Assembly (NCBI GenBank): GCA_902790135.1
Contig: CADAQM010000018.1
Span: 1-37,215 of the forward strand
Source of the DNA: an uncultured Coriobacteriaceae bacterium
Lineage (GTDB): Bacteria; Actinomycetota; Coriobacteriia; Coriobacteriales; Atopobiaceae
DNA: 37,215 bases
Reading direction: 5' to 3'
Shown here: positions 23,407 to 31,422 of the stretch, one piece after another
Layout: each line of letters opens with the position of its first letter
Numbering within the stretch: position 1 is the first letter of the stretch
Notes under the pieces: generated by a model
What the model saw: the letters and a program-made list of their open reading frames with translations, nothing else
Databases searched by the model: none
Told to the model about the DNA's origin: nothing
Position numbers and translations under genes: made by a program

Positions 23407-26400
23407 CTACGCGAAGTAGCTCACGCCGCCGTCAAAGAGCGGCTGGTACGGGTTGCCCGGGACGTTCTGGAAGTTGCCCTCGCTCCAGCGCTCGGTATGG
23501 CCCATCTTGCCCAGCACGCGTCCGTCGGGGCTGGTGATGCCCTCGATCGAGAGGACCGACCCGTTGGGGTTCACCGACAGGTCCATGCTCGCCACGCCCG
23601 TCTCGTCCACGTACTGCGTGGCGATCTGGCCGGCTGCCGCCATCTGCGCAACCAGCTCGGGGCTTGCCACAAAGCGGCCCTCGCCATGGCTGATGGCGAT
23701 GGTGTGCACGTCGCCGACCTCGCACTTGGAGAGCCACGGCGATAGGTCGCTCGCCACGCGCGTGCGCACCAGACGGCTCTGGTGGCGACCGATGTTGTTG
23801 AACGTGAGCGTCGGGCACGCGTCGGTCATGGGCACGATGTCGCCATAGGGCACCAGACCCAACTTGACCAGCGCCTGGAAGCCGTTGCAGATGCCCAGGA
23901 TCAGGCCGTCCCTCTCGTTGAGGAGACGACGGACGGCCTCGGTGACCTCGGGTGCACGGAAGAAGGCCGTAATGAACTTGGCCGAGCCGTCGGGCTCGTC
24001 TCCGCCAGAGAAGCCACCCGGGATCATGATGATCTGGCTGGCGTCAATCTGGCGCACGAGCTCATGGGTGCTCTCGGCCACGCGCTCGGGCGAGAGGTTG
24101 TTGACGATGAAGGTGTGGGCCTCGGCACCGGCGCGCTCGAAAGCACGAGCCGAGTCGTACTCACAGTTGTTGCCCGGGAAGACCGGGATGATCACACGCG
24201 GGCGCGGCATGTGCACGAGCGGGGACGCCTTGGGAGCGTCCGCATGCTCGGCGCGATGCCAGCTGACCGTCTCCACGGCCTTGCCCTCGCCACGATACGG
24301 GAACACCTGCTCGATGGCGCTCTCCCACGCCTCCTGCAGCTCGGCGAGGTCCATCTCCTCGCCACAGGCGACAAAGGCGTAGCGGTCGGTCGTGACGCCA
24401 AGCGGGCCCGCCGCCACGTCCTCGGCTGCCTCGGGTACCTGGGCGTCGTCGGCAAGCTCCACGATGAAGCTGCCGTAGGCCAAGCCAAAGAGGGCCTTGT
24501 CGTTGTAATGGGCGTCGAGCTCGACACCTATGCGGTTGCCCACGCACATCTTGAAGAGCGCCTCGGCCGGACCACCGTATCCGCAGGTGGAGACCGCCAG
24601 AGCCGCGCCGGAGCCAATGAGCTCCTCCACGTAGTCGAGCGCGTGCAGCATGGCCTGCGCGTCGGGGGTGACGTCGTCCGCCTGGTAACGAGGCACGACC
24701 GCGATCACGCGATGGCCCGCGCCCTTGAACTCGGGCGAGGTCACGCGGTCGATCTTGCCCACCGCCGTGGCAAAGCTCACCAGCGTGGGAGGCACGTCGA
24801 GGTTCTCGAAGCTGCCGCTCATGGAGTCCTTGCCACCGATCGAGCCAATGCCCAAATCGATCTGCGCCATGAGGGCGCCCAGCACGGCCGCCGTCGGCTT
24901 GCCCCAGCGCTCGGGCTCGGTGCGCAGGCGCTCGAAGTACTCCTGGAAGGTGAGGTAGGCGTCGCGATGCTTGAGGCCGGCCGCAACCAGGCGGCTCACG
25001 CTCTCGACCACGGCGAGATAGGCGCCGGTGAACTGGTTTGCGCTGGTCAGGTAGGGGTTGAAGCCCCAGGCCATGCCGGAGACCGTGGTGGTCTCGCCCA
25101 GCACGGGCAGCTTTGCCACCATGGCCATGCTCGGGGTGAGCTGGGTCTTGCCGCCAAAGGGCATGAGCACGGTGCCCGCACCGATGGTGGAGTCAAAGCG
25201 CTCGGAGAGGCCCTTGTTGGAGGCAACGTTGAGGTCGCTCACCAGGCTGCGCATGCGCTCGGAGACGGTCTCGCCCGCCCAAGTGGGGACGTAGGCGTCC
25301 TGCTCGGGCACATGTACCACCTGGTGCTTGGGCGCACCGTTGGAGTTAAGGAAGGCGCGGCTCACGTCGACGATGGTCTCGCCGTCCCACACCATGCGCA
25401 GGCGCGGCTCGGCGGTGACGGTGGCGACAGGCGTGGCCTCGAGGTTCTCCTCGTGGGCATAGCCTATGAACTCGTCCACGTCCTCGGGCGCCAGCGCCAC
25501 GGCCATGCGCTCCTGGCTCTCGGAGATGGCCAGCTCGGTGCCGTCGAGGCCCTCGTACTTCTTGGGAACCTTGTTGAGGTCGATGAACAGGCCGTCGGCC
25601 AGCTCGCCGATGGCCACGGAGACACCGCCCGCACCAAAGTCGTTGCAGCGCTTGATGAGCTGGCAGGCATCCGTGCGGCGGAAGAGGCGCTGGAGCTTGC
25701 GCTCGACGGGAGCGTTGCCCTTCTGGACCTCGGCGCCGCAGGTCTCGAGGCTCTCGAGCTTGTGGGCCTTGGAGCTGCCCGTGGCGCCACCGATGCCGTC
25801 ACGGCCAGTACGGTCGCCGAGCAGCACGATCACGTCGCCGGGCGCGGGGCACTCGCGACGGACGTTCTTCTGGGGTGCGGCACCCACCACGGCGCCGATC
25901 TCCATGCGCTTTGCCATGTAGCCCGGGTGGTAGAGCTCGCTCACCTGGCCGGTCGCAAGGCCGATCTGGTTGCCGTAGCTGGAGTAGCCGGCTGCGGCCG
26001 TGCGCACGAGCTTGCGCTGCGGGAGCTTGCCGGGGATGGTCTCGGAGACGGGCACGGTGGGGTCGGAGGCGCCGGTCACGCGCATGGCCTGGTACACGTA
26101 GCTGCGGCCGGAGAGCGGGTCGCGGATGGCGCCGCCGATGCAGGTGGCCGCGCCGCCGAAGGGCTCGATCTCGGTGGGATGGTTGTGGGTCTCGTTCTTG
26201 AAGAGGAAGAGCCAGTCCTCGTCGGTGCCGTTGACGTCGACCTTCACCTTGACGGTGCAGGCGTTGATCTCCTCGGACTCGTCGAGGCCAGTGAGGATGC
26301 CCTTGGCCTTGAGCCACTTGGCGCCGATGGTGCCCATGTCCATGAGACAGACGGGCTTGTCCTCGCGACCGAGGTCGCGCCTGAGCTCCAGATAGCGGTC

Positions 26401-27138
26401 GAAGGCAGCCTTCACGACCGCGTCGTCAATGGTCACCTCGTCGAGCACCGTGCCAAAGGTGGTGTGGCGGCAGTGGTCAGACCAGTAGGTGTCGATCATC
26501 TTGATCTCGGTGATCGTGGGGCAGCGCCCCTCCTCGCCAAAGTACTGCTGGCAGAAGGTGATGTCGGCAAGGTCCATCGCCAACCCGCGCTCGTCGATAA
26601 AAGCCTGTAGCTCGTCCTGTGTGAGGTCGAGGAAGCCGTCGAGGGTCTCCACCATCGCTGGCTTGGGATACTCCATCTTGAGGGTCTCGCGAGTTGCGAG
26701 CGACGCCTCGCGCGCCTCGACGGGGTTGATCACGTAGTGCTTGACGGCCGCGATGTCCTCGTCAGTAAGGTTGCCCTCAAGCACGTAGACCTTTGCGGAG
26801 GCCACGTCGGGCCGCTCGCCCTGCGAGAGGAGCTGCACGCACTCGCTCGCAGAATCGGCGCGCTGGTCGAACTGGCCAGGGAGGTACTCGACCGCAAACA
26901 CCGTGGCGTCGCCGAGGTCGGGCAGCTCGGCAAAGGCGTTGTCCGACTGCGGCTCGCTAAAGACGGTCGGGACGCAGCGCTCAAAGAGCTCGCGGCTGAT
27001 GCCCTCCACGTCGTAGCGGTTTATAAGTCTGAGATTGGTGAGTCCCTGAATGCTCAGGGTATGACGCAGCTCATGGCTGAGCTGATGTGCCTCGACGTCG
27101 AAACCGGGCTTCTTTTCTACATAGACGCGAAAGACCAT
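23407..27138 (-). CDS. purL: Phosphoribosylformylglycinamidine synthase, single-chain (synthetase + glutaminase)
   Basis: 1243 residues. It makes FGAM from FGAR, ATP and glutamine in de novo purine synthesis. The N-terminal PurS-like part opens VYVEKKPGFDVEAHQL. The linker and synthetase domains contain the EIKMIDTYWSDHCRH segment, the ATP/FGAR site FKNETHNHPTEIEPFGGAAT, and GGKDSMSGSF. The C-terminal class I glutaminase begins RVIIPVFPGNNCEYDSARA and holds its nucleophile in LGICNGFQALVKLG (Cys near residue 1085), with SHGEGRF following. Glutaminase and synthetase on one chain is the long form shared by Clostridia, Coriobacteriia and proteobacteria. The ATG is preceded by GGAAGGCGG. No other pur gene is adjacent. 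It is divergent from the accessory island. Confidence 0.96.
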   Translation of the reverse strand: MVFRVYVEKKPGFDVEAHQLSHELRHTLSIQGLTNLRLINRYDVEGISRELFERCVPTVFSEPQSDNAFAELPDLGDATVFAVEYLPGQFDQRADSASECVQLLSQGERPDVASAKVYVLEGNLTDEDIAAVKHYVINPVEAREASLATRETLKMEYPKPAMVETLDGFLDLTQDELQAFIDERGLAMDLADITFCQQYFGEEGRCPTITEIKMIDTYWSDHCRHTTFGTVLDEVTIDDAVVKAAFDRYLELRRDLGREDKPVCLMDMGTIGAKWLKAKGILTGLDESEEINACTVKVKVDVNGTDEDWLFLFKNETHNHPTEIEPFGGAATCIGGAIRDPLSGRSYVYQAMRVTGASDPTVPVSETIPGKLPQRKLVRTAAAGYSSYGNQIGLATGQVSELYHPGYMAKRMEIGAVVGAAPQKNVRRECPAPGDVIVLLGDRTGRDGIGGATGSSKAHKLESLETCGAEVQKGNAPVERKLQRLFRRTDACQLIKRCNDFGAGGVSVAIGELADGLFIDLNKVPKKYEGLDGTELAISESQERMAVALAPEDVDEFIGYAHEENLEATPVATVTAEPRLRMVWDGETIVDVSRAFLNSNGAPKHQVVHVPEQDAYVPTWAGETVSERMRSLVSDLNVASNKGLSERFDSTIGAGTVLMPFGGKTQLTPSMAMVAKLPVLGETTTVSGMAWGFNPYLTSANQFTGAYLAVVESVSRLVAAGLKHRDAYLTFQEYFERLRTEPERWGKPTAAVLGALMAQIDLGIGSIGGKDSMSGSFENLDVPPTLVSFATAVGKIDRVTSPEFKGAGHRVIAVVPRYQADDVTPDAQAMLHALDYVEELIGSGAALAVSTCGYGGPAEALFKMCVGNRIGVELDAHYNDKALFGLAYGSFIVELADDAQVPEAAEDVAAGPLGVTTDRYAFVACGEEMDLAELQEAWESAIEQVFPYRGEGKAVETVSWHRAEHADAPKASPLVHMPRPRVIIPVFPGNNCEYDSARAFERAGAEAHTFIVNNLSPERVAESTHELVRQIDASQIIMIPGGFSGGDEPDGSAKFITAFFRAPEVTEAVRRLLNERDGLILGICNGFQALVKLGLVPYGDIVPMTDACPTLTFNNIGRHQSRLVRTRVASDLSPWLSKCEVGDVHTIAISHGEGRFVASPELVAQMAAAGQIATQYVDETGVASMDLSVNPNGSVLSIEGITSPDGRVLGKMGHTERWSEGNFQNVPGNPYQPLFDGGVSYFA

Positions 27139-27351
27139 GTGTTCCGCCTTCCTGCAGGCATCGGTAAAACACCCTAACGCATCAATGATACGCGACGTGT
27201 CAGCCCCGTCATGCAGAGGCGGGCACCGTGCAAAAAAGCTACGGAGCTATGCGGGATACCCCAGACATGGAGTTCGAACAAACGTGCTCGTAAACATAGC
27301 ACACATGTTCTCCTTTGCTATACTTATTATTCCATCACGTGAGGAGAACCT

Positions 27352-29292
27352 GTGCCAGACATTGACGACATCATCGACAGGCTGCTGTCTGATCGCCGCA
27401 TACAGGAAGGCGCTGCCTTCTCCTCTCGCTCGTACACCGACCAGCCCATCATCGAGCGCGGAAGCGACCTCAAGGCGCGCATGGAGCGCGAGCGTCGCAA
27501 CGCCGATCGTGCAGCCAGACACCAGCGCGACGCCCAGACACGCAAGGCCAGGCGCGCAGCAAAGACCGTGAGGACTACCGAGCCTGCGAGCACCCCGCGT
27601 CGTGCGGGCGAGCCCGCGCGTGCCGGCTCCACCCCTCCCCTCACCTTTGCCGAGCTGCTCTTTGGCAAGAGCACCGCCTCGAGGCTCGAGTCGGCCGTGG
27701 CTGGCGTCCAGAACTTCGTCTCCCGCGAGAGCCAGCCCAAGCCCATCCGCGAGATGCGCAGGCTGGAGTCCGGCAGGATGCCCGCCTCGCTTGCCTATGG
27801 CGCAAACGCAACCGGATCGCTCTTCTATCGCCAGGCGCTGCTCATGGCCGACTACGAGGACGACTACGAGTTCCACGGCGACTTCACCAAGTACTACCCA
27901 ACCTACGCGGACATGTCCGACCACCAGCTGCGCGGCTACTTCTCCTGGCGCACGCGGGTGCGGGCTGGTCAGGTCGATCCCGCACCGCTCTCCTTTGCCT
28001 TCGTGTACGTCTATGAGCTGCTGTGCGGCATTGGTACCGAACCAGGCGCCAAAGGTCTGGCCGACCTGCGTGCCTTTGGCGAGGCCTACCGCGAGGCCGA
28101 TCCGGAGCAGGGAGCACTTCTGCTCTCCTACCTGCGTCGCTGGGAGTCAGACTATCTCATCTACCACGAGCTCACGGACGAGATGCCGCCGCAGGACCCC
28201 CACACGCCCTCTACAGCCGCCTTCACGCTGCTGGCAGCCGAGCACGCACTGCTACAAGAGGCAAAGCGCGCGCCGCGGATAGCGAACGAGGCCGTCAAGG
28301 ATTCCGCCCCCTCAACCCAGGAGCTCTACCAGGCCTTAAGCGACGCCTCGACCTACCACCTGAGCACTTCTCGCCTGGCAAAGGACGAGCCGGAGCTGGT
28401 GCCAGCCGTTGCCTGCGACGTGTTTGAGGCACTCGTCATGCACTGCTCCAAGCGCCGCAAGACCGACTACGTGGAGGGTCTCTTTGGCTATGCCTCGCGC
28501 CAGGCCTATGCCATGTTCTCGGCAGCCGTCTTCCATGAGCCAGAGCCGCATCCCGACTGCACCGTACGCGTGAGCGACATCGTGACCTACACCTGCAAGG
28601 ACGGGCGGTGGACCAAGCATTGCGCCATCGAAACCCGCGGACGCAACTCCGAGCTTGGCCTCGCCCTGCATGCGGTGGACTTCGAGCTCCGCCGGCAGAT
28701 CGACTACCCCTACCCGCTCAAGGAGCGCACGTGCCCCAAATACCTGCAGAAGATTGTGAGTGATGCCGTGGCGCGCCGCCTTGCGGAGCGCGAGGAGGAC
28801 AAGCGCCGTCACATCACCATCGACCGCAGCAAACTCACCGGCATTCGCGCCGCCGCAGCCCTTACGCAGGAGTCACTGCTCACTGATGACGAGCGCTCCG
28901 AGGTGGAGGTCGCACCCGTCGAGCCACCCATAAGCGTAGTCGTTGCGCCTACTTCTGCGCCGGCAGCCCCAGCTACGATACCCGAGGCCAACACGCCCGT
29001 GCCCTCTGCGCCAGCTCCCGTCGTCCCCGCAGCAGCACCAACGAGCGCCGCACCCTCAGCCTCAGACGGCCCCTTCACCCCACTTGAACTGCGCTTTCTT
29101 ACCGGCCTGCTCGACGGGACACCGGTTTCCCAGCTACTTGCGCCCACCGACCCGTTTGCGTCGGTGGTTGTTGATAGTATCAACGAGAAGTTCTTCGACC
29201 TTATCGGCGACGCCGCCATCGAGTTCGACGGCGACGAGCCCTGCATCATAGAGGACTACATGGAAGACGTCAGGGAGGCCTTGCCATCATGA
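27352..29292 (+). CDS. TerB_N/TerB_C-domain protein (defence- or stress-island component)
   Basis: 646 residues. The first 120 are basic and probably disordered (many Arg/Ala). From about residue 165 to 310 the sequence matches the TerB N-terminal domain pattern: SDHQLRGYFSWRTRVRAGQ, then FAFVYVYELLCGIG and LRRWESDYLI. A Pro/Ala-rich linker (about 518-572) leads to a C-terminal 70-residue domain (FTPLELRFLTGLL and VVDSINEKFFDLIGDAAIE) resembling TerB_C. Families with these domains co-occur with ATPases and helicases in predicted Ter-linked DNA-processing systems; the biochemical role is unknown. The GTG start at 27352 has GAGGAG upstream. The stop overlaps the start of the ATPase gene (ATGA), so the two are translationally coupled. 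Confidence 0.82.
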   Translation: MPDIDDIIDRLLSDRRIQEGAAFSSRSYTDQPIIERGSDLKARMERERRNADRAARHQRDAQTRKARRAAKTVRTTEPASTPRRAGEPARAGSTPPLTFAELLFGKSTASRLESAVAGVQNFVSRESQPKPIREMRRLESGRMPASLAYGANATGSLFYRQALLMADYEDDYEFHGDFTKYYPTYADMSDHQLRGYFSWRTRVRAGQVDPAPLSFAFVYVYELLCGIGTEPGAKGLADLRAFGEAYREADPEQGALLLSYLRRWESDYLIYHELTDEMPPQDPHTPSTAAFTLLAAEHALLQEAKRAPRIANEAVKDSAPSTQELYQALSDASTYHLSTSRLAKDEPELVPAVACDVFEALVMHCSKRRKTDYVEGLFGYASRQAYAMFSAAVFHEPEPHPDCTVRVSDIVTYTCKDGRWTKHCAIETRGRNSELGLALHAVDFELRRQIDYPYPLKERTCPKYLQKIVSDAVARRLAEREEDKRRHITIDRSKLTGIRAAAALTQESLLTDDERSEVEVAPVEPPISVVVAPTSAPAAPATIPEANTPVPSAPAPVVPAAAPTSAAPSASDGPFTPLELRFLTGLLDGTPVSQLLAPTDPFASVVVDSINEKFFDLIGDAAIEFDGDEPCIIEDYMEDVREALPS

Positions 29293-30620
29293 CCCAGCCC
29301 CAGCAGAAGGTGCCCAAGCGCATCGCATCGGTCATCATCAACTCGCTCAAGGGCGGCGTCGTACCACGCGTCGGCCTCCCCTACATCACGGTCGGACGCG
29401 AGGCGGAGATTGCCGCACTCCTGCACGACCTCGAGCTCGTGGCTGATGGCGGCGCCTCCTTCCGCTTTCTTGTCGGGCGCTACGGCAGCGGCAAGAGCTT
29501 CCTTTTGCAGACCATCCGCAACCATGCCATGGGCAGGGGCTTTGTAGTCGCCGACGCCGACCTCACTCCCGAGCGCCGCCTGCATGGCACCAAAGGGCAG
29601 GGCTTGGCCACGTATCGCGAGCTGATCGGCAACCTCTCCACCAAGACGCGTCCCGAGGGCGGTGCCCTCACCCTCGTGCTCGAGCGTTGGATATCAAACG
29701 TGCAGTCGCAGGTAGCCCTGTCCACCGGTCTAGCTGCAGATGATCCAGCCTTTGCCAACGAGGTCGAACGGGCCATCATGGCACAGATCCAGCAGTTGCA
29801 GGAGCTGGTGCATGGCTTCGACTTCGCGCGGCTGCTCACGCTGTACTGGCGCGCGCACCTCGAGGCCGACGACGAAACGAAGGCCAACGTCATCCGCTGG
29901 TTCCGCGGTGAGTACCGCACCAAGACCGAGGCGCGTGCCGACCTCGGCGTCAACATCGTCATCACCGACGACGACTGGTACGACTACCTCAAGCTCTTTG
30001 CCAGCTTCTTCAAGGGCGCAGGCTACGAAGGCCTGGTCATCCTCGTCGACGAGCTGGTCAACCTGTACAAGATTCCCAACGCGGTCAGCCGCCAGTACAA
30101 CTACGAGAAGATTCTCACGATGTACAACGACACCCTCCAGGGCAAGGCGCGTTACTTGGGCATCATCATGAGCGGAACGCCGCAGTCCATCGAGGACCGC
30201 AGGCGTGGCCTCTACTCCTACGAGGCCCTGCGCTCACGACTCACGCAGGGGCGCTTCGCCAGCGAGGGGCTGGCCGACTTGCTCGCACCTGTCATCCGCC
30301 TGCAGCCGCTCACTTACGAGGAGCTGCTCGTGCTTACCGAGAAGCTCGCGGACATCCACGCTGGACTCTTTGGCTACGAGTGCACCATCACCGAGGACGA
30401 TCTGGTCACCTTCCTACAGCTGGAGTTTGACCGTGTCGGCGCGGACACCCACCTCACCCCACGCGAGGTCATCCGCGACTTCGTCGAGCTGCTCGACATC
30501 CTCTACCAGACCGAAGGGCTCACCATCGAGCAGATTCTCGGTAGCCACCAGCTCTCGAGCACGTCGGAGGTCACCCAGTCGGGGTCCTCAGGCAACCTCT
30601 ACGCGGAGTTTGACATTTAG
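29289..30620 (+). CDS. BrxC/BrxD-like P-loop ATPase (DUF2791-type)
   Basis: 443 residues. Walker A is GRYGSGKSF at residues 63-71, preceded by the typical YITVGREAEI segment and followed by GFVVADADLTPERRL, a hallmark of the BREX ATP-binding family. Walker B reads GLVILVDELVNLY near residue 250, and a sensor-like stretch GIIMSGTPQSIED lies near 290. In BREX and related systems such proteins are needed for phage exclusion, probably as DNA-associated motors or regulators. BrxC is far longer, so this resembles BrxD. It overlaps the upstream TerB-type gene by 4 bases. No PglZ, PglX methylase or BrxL is visible, so this is not a canonical BREX locus. Confidence 0.85.
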   Translation: MTQPQQKVPKRIASVIINSLKGGVVPRVGLPYITVGREAEIAALLHDLELVADGGASFRFLVGRYGSGKSFLLQTIRNHAMGRGFVVADADLTPERRLHGTKGQGLATYRELIGNLSTKTRPEGGALTLVLERWISNVQSQVALSTGLAADDPAFANEVERAIMAQIQQLQELVHGFDFARLLTLYWRAHLEADDETKANVIRWFRGEYRTKTEARADLGVNIVITDDDWYDYLKLFASFFKGAGYEGLVILVDELVNLYKIPNAVSRQYNYEKILTMYNDTLQGKARYLGIIMSGTPQSIEDRRRGLYSYEALRSRLTQGRFASEGLADLLAPVIRLQPLTYEELLVLTEKLADIHAGLFGYECTITEDDLVTFLQLEFDRVGADTHLTPREVIRDFVELLDILYQTEGLTIEQILGSHQLSSTSEVTQSGSSGNLYAEFDI

Positions 30621-31078
30621 CCAAAGGATGCCAGCGATGGCAGGCGAGATGGGATGAAGTTCATGTATCCCTTCTCTCTCCTCCGACTTGGGCTGGCACC
30701 ATCATAAACTGTTGTGTCCTATTGCTGCATTAGCTCAGACGAGCATCGAGTATTGCGACTGATTCTTGCATGTCTCGTGCGACAGTTGGCATGCTTTGAC
30801 AATTGCGCATCTAAAGGTACGTAAGTACTCGTATCACGAGATTCTTCGCATTTCCGCAGGTGCAGTCTTTAAGCGGGAGAGGGGTGGGGCGTTTCGCCAT
30901 CCAAGAATGGTTGCCAGTTTTGGCACAAATGAGTGCAGTCAAGTTTACAGTTCTTGCATGGATAATGGAGAGAAGGCATAAAATCTTGAATCAATTGCGT
31001 TGCGAAACTAACCTAGGAGCGATGGAAAAAAACGCTCCAATCTTTTATTATGGATAAAGCTTAAGGAGGGTGTGACAG
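30621..31078. other. 458-bp A+T-richer gap inside the accessory island
   Basis: This stretch is visibly richer in A and T than its surroundings, especially 30690-31070. It contains a small TGCCA-GCGA-TGGCA hairpin (30629-30642) just after the ATPase stop and a GGAGCG/CGCTCC inverted repeat (31016-31021 and 31033-31038) followed by ATCTTTTATTATGG. The latter could be a weak terminator or a promoter/operator of the regulator at 31079. Two short open frames here (71 and 65 codons) have no ribosome-binding site or family resemblance, and I do not call them. Confidence 0.5.
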
Positions 31079-31336
31079 ATGCCGATTGTCATGAGACTTG
31101 ACCGCGTTATGGCAGAGCGCAAGATTAGCTCAACGGAACTAGCAGCTCTAATTGGCACATCTACCGTCAACCTCTCCAACATCAAGAACGGAAAGATTCG
31201 CGGCGTGCGCTTCTCGACCCTTGAGGCCATGTGCGAGGTGCTCAAGTGCAAGCCGGGTGACCTCATCGATTACGTCACCCAAGAGGAGTATGACCAGCAG
31301 CGCGAACTCGGAAGCACCCGCAAGCGCGGCAAATAG
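31079..31336 (+). CDS. Small Cro/CI-type HTH regulator
   Basis: 85 residues, nearly all helix-turn-helix: MAERKISSTELAALIGTS and VNLSNIKNGKIRGVRFSTL, then EVLKCKPGDLIDYV, the typical end of YozG/DUF-type Cro/CI proteins. A strong AAGGAGG lies 9 bases before the ATG. The chain ends in a short basic tail (STRKRGK). It sits between the ATPase and the helicase on the same strand, in the position expected of an island regulator. Its upstream inverted repeat may be its operator. Its target is inferred from context only. Confidence 0.88.
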   Translation: MPIVMRLDRVMAERKISSTELAALIGTSTVNLSNIKNGKIRGVRFSTLEAMCEVLKCKPGDLIDYVTQEEYDQQRELGSTRKRGK

Positions 31337-31422
31337 CACTAACTGTTCGCTGCTTTTCGTCCACCCCAGCAGGTACCATATCAGGCATCTGATCTACCTC
31401 ACGGCCTCCGGGGAGGACACCC

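Noticed and set aside
23782..26610. 942-codon plus-strand frame opposite purL
   Set aside because: Antisense shadow of purL; no family resemblance and biased composition.
30766..31057. Two short overlapping open frames (71 and 65 codons) in the island gap
   Set aside because: No Shine-Dalgarno, no recognisable motif, and one runs through the inverted repeat before the HTH gene.
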